Of a stretch of 64,000 nt of DNA, positions 1 to 7,209 are shown in pieces. Origin of the DNA: Shewanella atlantica (GTDB taxonomy: Bacteria; Pseudomonadota; Gammaproteobacteria; Enterobacterales; Shewanellaceae). Made by a program: the position numbers and the translations under genes. Location of the stretch: positions 34,021 to 98,020 of the forward strand of contig NZ_RXNV01000014.1 of assembly GCF_003966265.1 (NCBI RefSeq), read 5' to 3'. The notes below the pieces were generated by a model, which saw only the letters and a list, made by a program, of their open reading frames with translations, made no database searches and was not told the origin of the DNA. Within the stretch, counting starts at the first letter, position 1; each line of letters opens with the position of its first letter.

Positions 1-80
1 AATCCGCCGATTTGATAGTGAGAGTTAACTGTTCCAGCACAGATCAACTAAGTCCTCAGTTGAACTTGTAGATCATCGGC

Positions 81-2306
81 CTATATTTGCCAGTTAATAC
101 CGACAAAGACTTGTCGGCCAGCCTGAGGAATAGCATCGCTTTGGTAATAGTTTTCATCTAACAAGTTTGTCGCCCTGATATAGAGCTCAAGCTTGTCATC
201 CAATACCGGCTGTACTAAGTTCAAATCCAGCAAGGTGTAATCTTGTAATGACTGCTCAGTCCAAACTTTATTACCGTTAACCTTCTCCTGCTCGTAGTAA
301 ATTTGCCCCATGATCCTTTCCAGGTTCATGTTGATTCGCATAGCAAAAGGAAGCTCATATTCGGCCTGAAGACGTAGCTGATGCCTTGGACGATACTCTA
401 AAGTCCCCATACCATCGAAAGCATCTTTGTCTTCGGTGTCCAGGAAGCTATAGACGAATGTTAGTGACAGATCGTCGAAAGATTGGTTGTTCAGAGACAG
501 GTCGACCCCTTTGAACTGATAACGTCCCATATTTTGATAAACACCTGACATATCCTTAGCAATATAGTTCTCGGCATCGGTGTAGTAGCCCGCAACAGAG
601 AGCGCCGTCGATGCTCCCAGCTCCTGCTCAACACCGAGTTCAAAATGTTTCGACGTTTCTGCAACTAAATCGGCATTGCCTGAAGATTGTGAATACAGAT
701 TCTTCATCGAAGGGAAGCGAACTTTTCTTGCTATTCCCGCATTAAAGCGTGTCTGTTCAAATGCTTGCCAAAATCCGGAAAGCTGTCCTGAGTAATCATT
801 TTCAGACTCTTTGACACGGTCTTGATCGTGAAAAGCACCACCAATGGTGAAACCATAAAAGCCATCATCCTGATATTGATATTCGGCGGCTAAAGTATAA
901 AGCCATGCAGAGTCATCGAAGTTGCTACTTCCACCGTTTCCGCCGCCATTTCCGCCGCCATTTCCACCGCCATTTCCACCGCCGTTTCCACCGTCGTTTC
1001 CACCGTCGTTTCCGCCGTCGCTTCCGCCGTCGCTTCCGCCGTCGCTTCCGCCGCCGCTTCCGCCGCCGCTTCCGCCGCCGTTTCCACCGCCACTTCCACC
1101 GCCACTTCCACCGTCGTTTCCACCACCACTTCCGCCACCGTTTCCACCGCCGCTGTAGCCATCGAGTGCCCGACTCTGTTTCTGACTCGACTTGTCACCT
1201 GTCGACGGCTTGGATGTTGTGGACTCCCAGCTTTGATTCTCTGCGATTACAGAGCTGGTCAATATCCCCGCATCCCCAAAGTTGGTGATAAATTGCAGGT
1301 TCCCGCCCTGTACCTTTGAGCGTCCGTCCTGGCTCTGCTTCACCTTGGTATAGCTGGCATCGGTATATTGAGTCTCCAGCACATCACTCTGATTGTGATA
1401 ACCGAAGCCTCTAAGGGTGAACATCTCACTGAATTTATGTGCCATTCCCAACTGGAAAGTTTTTGCATCATAGTCATCGGCCCGCTCAAACTTAACGGTT
1501 CCGCTACCACTACCATCTCGGGAAGGCTTGCCCCACTGACCGGAGCGAAGACTCATGTTGGCAGTGATTTGGGTACTTTCCGATAACCAATAGCTCCCCT
1601 GAGCATAGATATTATCGATCTCTTTATCTGAATTAGCCCTGACATCATCAAACTGAACATCGTTATGTGGATAATCACCTGACAAGGGGAAACCGTCCGT
1701 TTGTTGATGACTGATACTGACTAAGCTTTGCCAGTTATCACCTGAACTCGCGGCGCTGATATCACCATTGAAAGTATCTTCACCGGATGCTTCTAATCGC
1801 CCTGACAAAGTAGACGCATCCTCTCCCTGCTTGGTGATGATGTTAATCACACCGCCGGCCCCACCTGGACCATAAAGAACAGAAGTCGGACCCACAGAAA
1901 CTTCGACTGAAGCGATCTGACTGGTTGGGATCACACTTGGATCAAACTGGCCATCTTCGGCACCATTTGCCGGCACGCCATTAATGAGCAGAGTAACGTG
2001 TCGAGTCTTAAAACCACGAATATCGACCCTTGGGGTACCCTGACCGCCGGTTCGCACATATACGCCAGGCACATTCTTAAGTACTTGATCTAAGCTTTGA
2101 GCACCGAGAGCCTTAATCTCGTCCTCATCGATACTCCAGTGAGTCGTAGCAACTTGTGTTGCGGTCGGCCCCTCACCATGAACTACGATGACGTCATTTA
2201 TATTGAGGATAGGGTCTCTATCTATATCGTCCGCAAGTGCAACCCCACTACTACCTATAGCGAGCGCGATTGCCGACATTTTTATTATTTTTTGTTGTGC
2301 TTTCAT
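81..2306 (-). CDS. TonB-dependent outer-membrane receptor with Gly-rich insertion
   Basis: A 741-residue outer-membrane receptor that imports an unidentified ligand using TonB energy. A signal peptide ends near ALA (residue 25). A TonB-box-like DVIVVHG follows at about residue 39, and the plug domain (residues 45-165) contains the typical VEVSVGPTSVLYGPGGAGGVINI-type block. The rest is beta-barrel ending in VGINWQI. Residues about 385-457 form a low-complexity GGGN/GGGS/DGGN insertion encoded by a 12-bp tandem repeat, probably in an extracellular loop. No Fur box was seen upstream, so the substrate need not be iron. The gene is divergent from menF across a 405-bp intergenic region that holds GGACA-N3-TGTCC type palindromes. 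Family is certain; the ligand is unknown. Confidence 0.9.
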   Translation of the reverse strand: MKAQQKIIKMSAIALAIGSSGVALADDIDRDPILNINDVIVVHGEGPTATQVATTHWSIDEDEIKALGAQSLDQVLKNVPGVYVRTGGQGTPRVDIRGFKTRHVTLLINGVPANGAEDGQFDPSVIPTSQIASVEVSVGPTSVLYGPGGAGGVINIITKQGEDASTLSGRLEASGEDTFNGDISAASSGDNWQSLVSISHQQTDGFPLSGDYPHNDVQFDDVRANSDKEIDNIYAQGSYWLSESTQITANMSLRSGQWGKPSRDGSGSGTVKFERADDYDAKTFQLGMAHKFSEMFTLRGFGYHNQSDVLETQYTDASYTKVKQSQDGRSKVQGGNLQFITNFGDAGILTSSVIAENQSWESTTSKPSTGDKSSQKQSRALDGYSGGGNGGGSGGGNDGGSGGGSGGGNGGGSGGGSGGGSDGGSDGGSDGGNDGGNDGGNGGGNGGGNGGGNGGGNGGSSNFDDSAWLYTLAAEYQYQDDGFYGFTIGGAFHDQDRVKESENDYSGQLSGFWQAFEQTRFNAGIARKVRFPSMKNLYSQSSGNADLVAETSKHFELGVEQELGASTALSVAGYYTDAENYIAKDMSGVYQNMGRYQFKGVDLSLNNQSFDDLSLTFVYSFLDTEDKDAFDGMGTLEYRPRHQLRLQAEYELPFAMRINMNLERIMGQIYYEQEKVNGNKVWTEQSLQDYTLLDLNLVQPVLDDKLELYIRATNLLDENYYQSDAIPQAGRQVFVGINWQI
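937..1152. repeat. 18-copy 12-bp tandem repeat inside the TonB receptor gene
   Basis: Eighteen head-to-tail 12-mers of the form YTTCCRCCRYCR on the plus strand encode Gly-Gly-Gly/Asp-Asn/Ser tetrapeptides in the receptor on the minus strand. Units differ at the first, sixth, ninth, tenth and twelfth bases, and identical units sit next to each other, as expected from recent slippage. Because the unit is a multiple of three, copy-number change would alter loop length without breaking the frame. Confidence 0.95.
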
Positions 2307-2711
2307 ACTTAACGTATCCTGACCAGAGCTTATTCGCCGTTATTGTCAGCATCCGCCTATCTGGCCTCAAGAAATAAAAAGTCAAAAACAAACCAAGATC
2401 GACAAATTCAGACAATGTCTACACATAGAGCTAATGCCCAGGGACAAATTGTCCACACCTGATAAGCGAAAGGACAAAATTACTCAGAGTTATAGACATC
2501 AACTTGATGATAAGGTAGGTGAAATACAAACTTGTGTTGCTGTATTCATGGTCAAGTTCACAGCTTGAATCGCAACGACTTGACAGTTTTTAGCTTGAGC
2601 ATTATTTTGTGGTAAAGATTCTTATTACCAACTATATAAAGGAACTAGATAGCGTCAGAATCAAAGGATCTCTGCGGTAGTTTCCACTGTTCTATTTTCA
2701 CTGATATTTGT
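2307..2711. promoter_or_regulatory. Divergent TonB receptor / menF promoter region with GGACA palindromes
   Basis: 405 bp of non-coding DNA between divergent genes. The notable content is a perfect palindrome GGACAAATTGTCC at 2442-2454, a shorter AGACA-A-TGTCT at 2410-2420 and a half-copy AGGACAAAAT at 2470-2479. The GGACA-N3-TGTCY layout recurs at 10807-10819 upstream of the tungstate operon. No sigma-54 -24/-12 element was found here on either strand, no Fur box and no recognisable riboswitch. Confidence 0.4.
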
Positions 2712-4082
2712 TTGGAGTTTCAATTGACTGCTTTCCCGCTGTCACAGGCTATCTCATCCCTTACTGACAAACTAAAACAACTGAAATTTCAGTCCCACAG
2801 TGATCCTATCATTCAAGTTTCTGTGCCAATTTCGGCCATGCCCGCAATCGCCTGGCTAGCCGCTCAGCCGATCTACCCAAGAATTTATTGGAAAGGCAGG
2901 GATACCGAAGAGGAAGTTGCAGCCATCGGAAGCTGCAAAGATTTCACCTATGAAGAAGCTGTCGATGATAACCAGTTATCTCTGGAGTATCAGAAACAGA
3001 GAGCCCTCTCCAATAATCAGGACATTCGCTATTACGGTGGCGTCGCTTTCGACAGAACGACTGAATGTTGGCCTGAGTTTGGTCGCGCTCACTTTGTCCT
3101 GCCCAGAATAGAGTTAAGACGTAGTGGTGAGGAATATAAATTACTGATCAACCTTAATTGTGAAAGTAATGAACCGGAAGCTGAACGAGCCCTAGCGATA
3201 GAAGCGCTGGCAAAACTGGTATCTCCAAGGCCACTGCCCCCGCCAAATAAGATCAACTTATTGAGTAGAAGTGATAGACCCGACCGTTATCATTGGACCG
3301 AATTGGTAAAAAAAGTCACTCACGAGAAGTTTATACAAGATACCCCAAAAGTTGTGCTGTCACGCCTGACGCAACTGGAGGTCGATGAAGAGGTTGACCC
3401 CTGGATGCTACTTGCTTGCTGGCAGGGACGTAATCAAAATAGTTTTCAATTTGGATTCCAGTTTAGCCCCGAACGGGCTTTTATCTCCTGCACACCTGAG
3501 CGCCTCTATCGACGCAGACAAAGAGAACTATTTACAGAAGCATTGGCTGGCACGACGACACGTGGGCTAAACCAGGAAGAAGACAGGGCTCTTGCTCAGC
3601 AGTTACTGGAAGATAATAAAAATAGCCATGAAAACCAGCTGGTAAAGGAACACATCGTTGATGCGCTGACACCTTTGAGTAATTACGTTGGCGCAGAAGA
3701 GACGCCTCGTGTATTTAAACTCAGCCATATTCAACATCTGCACCGTTCAATTCGCGCTGAACTGAAGCCTGGTATCGATGATTTTCAGTTATTACAGGCG
3801 CTCCATCCGACACCCGCAGTGGGAGGCTTACCAAAAGAACCCGCTATGAACTTTATCCGCCAACGTGAAGGCTACGCCAGAGGTTGGTATGCCGGTGCAT
3901 GTGGATATTTCAATAAATATGAGAGTGAGTTTGCCGTCGCGATTCGCAGTGCACTCATAGAGCCGGGCCGGATCAACTTATTTGCCGGAGCTGGAATTGT
4001 TTCCGGCTCAGAGCCCGAAGCCGAATGGGTTGAATTAGAAAATAAGCTAACAACGATACTTTCCATTCTTACTGAACTCTAA
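2712..4082 (+). CDS. menF: Isochorismate synthase MenF
   Basis: Converts chorismate to isochorismate, the first step of menaquinone synthesis; soluble, Mg-dependent, 456 residues. The chorismate-binding fold is clear: GTTTRG near residue 281, the HENQLVKEH block, HPTPAVGGLPKEPA, and the C-terminal GAGIVSGSEPEAEWVELENK. The start is a TTG (2712); the N-terminus aligns with MenF-type starts, and the next Met (residue 43) would remove conserved sequence, so TTG is preferred although no strong ribosome site is visible. menD and the rest of the pathway are not in this window. A siderophore-type isochorismate synthase (EntC) is the alternative, but no siderophore genes are adjacent. Confidence 0.88.
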   Translation: MEFQLTAFPLSQAISSLTDKLKQLKFQSHSDPIIQVSVPISAMPAIAWLAAQPIYPRIYWKGRDTEEEVAAIGSCKDFTYEEAVDDNQLSLEYQKQRALSNNQDIRYYGGVAFDRTTECWPEFGRAHFVLPRIELRRSGEEYKLLINLNCESNEPEAERALAIEALAKLVSPRPLPPPNKINLLSRSDRPDRYHWTELVKKVTHEKFIQDTPKVVLSRLTQLEVDEEVDPWMLLACWQGRNQNSFQFGFQFSPERAFISCTPERLYRRRQRELFTEALAGTTTRGLNQEEDRALAQQLLEDNKNSHENQLVKEHIVDALTPLSNYVGAEETPRVFKLSHIQHLHRSIRAELKPGIDDFQLLQALHPTPAVGGLPKEPAMNFIRQREGYARGWYAGACGYFNKYESEFAVAIRSALIEPGRINLFAGAGIVSGSEPEAEWVELENKLTTILSILTEL

Positions 4083-4172
4083 GCTATTAAATTCAAGTTC
4101 AGGGTTAAGAGTTACTGAACTCTAGGCTATTAAAATCAAGTTCAGGGTTAAGAGTTACTGAACTCTAAGCGA
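4071..4172. repeat. 43-bp tandem repeat at the menF 3' end
   Basis: The last codons and stop of menF (from 4071) begin a 43-bp unit that repeats at 4114 and, for about 15 bp, at 4157. The repeat copies the ACTGAACTCTAAG tail of the gene, so it probably arose by local slippage. No function is evident. Confidence 0.85.
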
Positions 4173-4244
4173 CTAAGCTCGGGTTCTACTCTGAGGATTA
4201 CAGGGCTTTTCTCCTCTGTACAGGATTTGAAAACCGAAGAATCA

Positions 4245-5027
4245 CTACTCTCTGCTCGAATGTAGCCTTTGAGCATCGGGCCCAACGTAATGACGAAAGA
4301 GCTCGTCGAGTTCGCCACTATCGATAAGTTTTTTCAATTCGCTATCGAAGTGGCGCTTTAGCTTTGCGCCTCTTTCATTGTCAGAAAAAACGAAGTAGAT
4401 TTCGGTTCTGAACACATTCTCTATGATCACGAACTGCCTAGGCTGGTTCAACTTAGGCACCATAGTTAGCATCACGGGCTTATAATCCAACACCGCATCC
4501 ACCTGGCCTCGGTTTACCCGATTCATCATCTCGAGTAGATTACTGCTCTCCTCGTAGTACATAGGTACAGAGATAAATTCATCATAACGATATGCCAGCA
4601 GTGCCTGCACCTTCTTGTGGCTCAAGCTCTCGGCCCCTTTCCATATGACAGCCATCTCTGGAGTTATCGCGGCATCCACACTATCGACTTCAACCGGATA
4701 GTGGCTATACAAGGCCTTAGCAGTGTCTCCGCTATAGAAACCTAAAGCCATATCGGTCCTGTTGTGGTCGACTAAATACCTCACCCGGGAAAAGGGCACG
4801 ATATCGATTTGAAGTTGCCACTCTTTTTCAGGAAATACCCGTTTCAAAATATCGAAATAGTAGCCGCTTCCATCTCTGTTGGTATAACCCAACCAGCTAT
4901 CGGTGGCTATGGTTACCACCCTCGGGCCTTCGATAGGCTGAGTAGGATTTGCCAAGAGGTAACTCGGCAGAAAAGTCATACATATCAGTAAAGTAGTAAG
5001 TATTTGTCTCTTCATAGAGATAACCAT
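4245..5027 (-). CDS. Periplasmic solute-binding protein, family 3 type
   Basis: A 260-residue secreted protein with a signal peptide (hydrophobic residues about 9-25, cleavage near LLANP) followed by the fold of extracellular solute-binding family 3: TIATDSWLGYTNRDGSGYYFDILKR, the MALGF hinge, and a C-terminal helix ELDELFRHYVG. No permease or ATPase is adjacent. Orphan proteins of this kind in gammaproteobacteria are often amino-acid-binding-like proteins of unknown role, or sensor inputs. The start could be the ATG at 5027 or the ATG five codons later (5015); both give a plausible signal peptide. It stands alone on the minus strand between menF and yhhQ. Confidence 0.75.
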   Translation of the reverse strand: MVISMKRQILTTLLICMTFLPSYLLANPTQPIEGPRVVTIATDSWLGYTNRDGSGYYFDILKRVFPEKEWQLQIDIVPFSRVRYLVDHNRTDMALGFYSGDTAKALYSHYPVEVDSVDAAITPEMAVIWKGAESLSHKKVQALLAYRYDEFISVPMYYEESSNLLEMMNRVNRGQVDAVLDYKPVMLTMVPKLNQPRQFVIIENVFRTEIYFVFSDNERGAKLKRHFDSELKKLIDSGELDELFRHYVGPDAQRLHSSRE

Positions 5028-5144
5028 TCTCTGCTAAGTCAAAAGTAACAAAACTCAAATCAGCTAAAAACTAAGTCTATCTGGTAAATACTAATAGAAG
5101 TCTAGGTCTTTTTACGACCTTTTGAACAAAAACTCCTCTTAACT

Positions 5145-5173
5145 CTTGCTCCAACTGAAAACCTCTCTATAAT
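5145..5173 (+). promoter_or_regulatory. Promoter for the yhhQ leader
   Basis: A perfect -10 TATAAT at 5168-5173 is preceded by a TTGCTC-like -35 at 5146-5151 with 16 bp between. Transcription would start near 5180, leaving a leader of about 160 nt that contains a GCCCC/GGGGC hairpin (5179-5192) and the riboswitch-like element just before yhhQ. Confidence 0.55.
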
Positions 5174-5283
5174 GTGCCGCCCCTACAGGGGCAAGAATAG
5201 GCATAACTAACATGCTAAGTGCGTGCTAAGTGTGCGCGAGTAAGCTAAGTGTTTTAATATAGTGCCAAATACCACTTTTCTTA

Positions 5284-5333
5284 ACGGGTTCCCTCACCCC
5301 GTGACCGTGAAAACGGATAATCAATTAAAAAGG
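5284..5333 (+). ncRNA. preQ1-I type riboswitch candidate upstream of yhhQ
   Basis: Stem P1 pairs ACGGG (5284-5288) with CCCGT (5298-5302) around a TTCCCTCAC loop. An accessory hairpin CCGT-GAAA-ACGG follows (5305-5316), and then an A-rich tail that carries the AAAGG ribosome site (about 5328-5333), 7 nt before the yhhQ ATG. The GGTTC...CACCC core with an A-rich tail is the preQ1-I signature, and the extra hairpin fits the variant found before gammaproteobacterial yhhQ genes. The tail would be captured in a pseudoknot when ligand binds, hiding the ribosome site. Confidence 0.75.
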
Positions 5334-5340
5334 CTACAAG

Positions 5341-6006
5341 ATGTTAACATTAACAAACGCGCAGATTCGTCGCGCTCTGCTGCTGCTGGTCGGCTTCCAC
5401 ATACTGATTATTTGCGCCAGCAACTATTTGGTTCAATTACCTTTTCAGATATTTGGGTTTCATACTACCTGGGGGGCTTTTAGCTTTCCATTCGTCTACC
5501 TTGCCACCGATCTCACCGTCAGAATCTTCGGACAGAGCTCTGCCAGGCGTATTATTCTAAAGGCTATGGTCCCGGCACTGCTTATCTCCTATTTAATGGG
5601 TGTCATATTCCACCAGGGAAGCTTTCAGGGCTTCACGGCACTCTCAGAGTTTAATAGTTTTGTTTTCCGTATCGCCTTCGCCAGCTTCGCCGCCTACCTC
5701 ATTGGCCAACTGATGGATATCACGGTCTTCGCCAAACTCAGGAATACTCAATCTTGGTGGGTAGCGCCTGCAGCATCGACACTGGTCGGAAACCTGGTTG
5801 ATACCTTAGTCTTCTTCTCACTGGCTTTTTATGCTTCCAGCGACAGCTTCATGGCAGAACACTGGCCCGAAATTGCCAGTGTCGACTATGGCTTTAAACT
5901 GATCGTTAGCTTAGGACTATTTCTACCAGCATATGGTGTTTTGTTGAAGGTACTGGAACGAAGAATCGTAAAGATACCAAGCCAACAAGAACTGGCTCCT
6001 AACTAA
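5341..6006 (+). CDS. yhhQ: Queuosine precursor transporter YhhQ
   Basis: A 221-residue inner-membrane protein with about six hydrophobic segments, taking up 7-cyano-7-deazaguanine (preQ0) or preQ1 for queuosine tRNA modification. Family-typical stretches are FPFVYLATDLTVRIFG, FASFAAYLIGQLMDI and the WWVAPAASTLVGNLVDT block. The gene sits 8 nt behind the preQ1-I type element described above, which supports the assignment and implies translational shut-off when queuosine precursors are plentiful. It is monocistronic, with a terminator hairpin about 90 bp downstream. Confidence 0.9.
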   Translation: MLTLTNAQIRRALLLLVGFHILIICASNYLVQLPFQIFGFHTTWGAFSFPFVYLATDLTVRIFGQSSARRIILKAMVPALLISYLMGVIFHQGSFQGFTALSEFNSFVFRIAFASFAAYLIGQLMDITVFAKLRNTQSWWVAPAASTLVGNLVDTLVFFSLAFYASSDSFMAEHWPEIASVDYGFKLIVSLGLFLPAYGVLLKVLERRIVKIPSQQELAPN

Positions 6007-6091
6007 ACCTTTCGCCGAAGTAACTGGCCAGACCAGTTACTTTGTAATAATATAGCCAGCTTATAATATAGGCACACAACCATTCCAATGA

Positions 6092-6118
6092 AGGCAGCAA
6101 TCCACTTGCTGCTTTTTT
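6092..6118 (+). terminator. Rho-independent terminator after yhhQ
   Basis: GCAGCAA (6094-6100) pairs with TTGCTGC (6106-6112), followed by a run of T. It lies just before the acetyltransferase gene, whose ribosome-site region begins immediately after. Confidence 0.75.
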
Positions 6119-6137
6119 ACAGAGAGACTGGCCCCCC

Positions 6138-6608
6138 ATGTACAATGTAGAGATTGAAACAACAACTGAGCTTACCGCGGATCTGCTGAGGGATTTGCTC
6201 GATATACATCAACAGATCCCTGAATTTGATAAACCATATCCTGAATCAGAGTATCAATTACGGCTTAATCACAAACCTATTCTTATCATGTTTATCAGAG
6301 TAGAGGGTGAATTGGCTGGTTTTAAGCTAGGTTACGAACTCAATGGCTCTACATTCTATAGCTGGCTCGGTGGTGTGATTCCAGAGTATCGAAATTTAGG
6401 TTTAGCCCAACAACTGCTACAGGCTCAAGAGTCTTGGGCAAGGGAAAGTGGATATCAACACATAGAAGTTAAAACCCTTAACCGTTTTCCATCTATGTTA
6501 GCCATGCTAACCGCCTGTCGGTATCAGATAACCAATATAACTCAAGCAACTGATAATATTGAAAATAACAAGATAGAACTACAGAAGTCACTCATAGAGA
6601 TAGTGTAA
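6138..6608 (+). CDS. GNAT-family N-acetyltransferase
   Basis: A 156-residue single-domain acetyltransferase that uses acetyl-CoA on an unknown small molecule or protein N-terminus. The acetyl-CoA-binding motif A is VIPEYRNLGLAQQLL (about residues 79-93), with R-N-L-G-L-A standing for the usual Q/R-x-x-G-x-G/A. Downstream EVKTLNRFPSMLAML fits the motif B helix. It starts at the ATG 6138 with only a weak ribosome site. It is followed by the RyhB pair. The substrate cannot be told from sequence. Confidence 0.8.
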   Translation: MYNVEIETTTELTADLLRDLLDIHQQIPEFDKPYPESEYQLRLNHKPILIMFIRVEGELAGFKLGYELNGSTFYSWLGGVIPEYRNLGLAQQLLQAQESWARESGYQHIEVKTLNRFPSMLAMLTACRYQITNITQATDNIENNKIELQKSLIEIV

Positions 6609-6633
6609 ATTTAAATTAAAAACAACAAATCAC

Positions 6634-6666
6634 TTGCACCACTTAATGATAATGATTATTATTTAC
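6634..6666 (+). promoter_or_regulatory. Fur-box promoter of RyhB copy 1
   Basis: -35 TTGCAC (6634-6639), 17 bp spacer, -10 TATTAT (6657-6662). A Fur box of the GATAATGATTATTATTTA type (6648-6665) overlaps spacer and -10, so iron-loaded Fur would block RNA polymerase directly. Confidence 0.8.
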
Positions 6667-6668
6667 AT

Positions 6669-6817
6669 GCGTTCCAAGGAACTCTCTCTATGTAGACTCG
6701 AACACTTCATCTCTGTTTGATTCTATTCTCGGTTTTAGGAAGAAACTAGATTGAGTTTGCACAGCACGACATTGCTCACACACTTTTTTGCCGGGATTAT
6801 TTCCCGGCATTTTTTTG
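6669..6817 (+). ncRNA. ryhB: RyhB iron-responsive small RNA, copy 1
   Basis: Predicted transcript of about 148 nt from GCGTTCCAAGG to the terminator. It contains GCACGACATTGCTCACA (6764-6780), the highly conserved pairing core of enterobacterial and Shewanella RyhB, which base-pairs near start codons of mRNAs for iron-rich proteins. It ends in a strong terminator, GCCGGGA-TTATT-TCCCGGC plus T7 (6790-6816). Fur control is seen in the promoter. The second copy lies 346 bp downstream with the same layout. Longer than the 90-nt E. coli RNA, as is known for Shewanella. Confidence 0.88.
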
Positions 6818-6979
6818 TCTGAAATATATCAGGCTCGATAAAGAGAGCTAATAGCAATAAGAAAGAGCAGAGATTAGCACCGACGAACTTTTCTGGAATG
6901 TAAGGCATAGGATGATTAAAGTGTATACCTTTGATAATAAAGGAACATATAGATAACCAATAAAAATATCAAAAAGAGC

Positions 6980-7012
6980 TTGCACCCATAGATGATAATG
7001 ATTACTATTTAC
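6980..7012 (+). promoter_or_regulatory. Fur-box promoter of RyhB copy 2
   Basis: -35 TTGCAC (6980-6985), 17 bp, -10 TACTAT (7003-7008), with an overlapping GATAATGATTACTATTTA Fur box (6994-7011). Geometry is identical to copy 1. Confidence 0.78.
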
Positions 7013-7014
7013 AT

Positions 7015-7162
7015 GCGTTCCAAGAAACTCGCTCTATTTAGACTTAAACACTTCATCTCTGTTTAATTCACTCTCAGGTTTTAAGAGACAAATAGCATGG
7101 GTTTGCAAAGCACGACATTGCTCACACACTTATTAGCCGGGATTATTTCCCGGCATTTTTTT
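7015..7162 (+). ncRNA. ryhB: RyhB iron-responsive small RNA, copy 2
   Basis: A diverged duplicate of the upstream RNA, about 148 nt long. The core GCACGACATTGCTCACA (7110-7126) and the terminator stem GCCGGGA/TCCCGGC (7136-7154) are unchanged. The region between start and core has substitutions (for example GGAACTCTCTC against GAAACTCGCTC). Conservation of core, promoter and terminator suggests both copies are functional. It precedes the convergent histidine kinase gene. Confidence 0.86.
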
Positions 7163-7209
7163 AGCCTATTTTCACAAGAAAGATTTCCGAGTGAAGTAGA
7201 TAACCAGAA

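Noticed and set aside
890..1288. Several Arg/His-, Pro/Phe- or Val/Glu/Thr-rich frames across the repeat in the TonB receptor gene
   Set aside because: They are alternative readings of the 12-bp repeat; composition follows the repeat, and the receptor frame on the minus strand is clearly the coding one.
5262..5483. 73-codon plus-strand frame overlapping the yhhQ start
   Set aside because: It runs through the riboswitch-like element and reads yhhQ in another frame.
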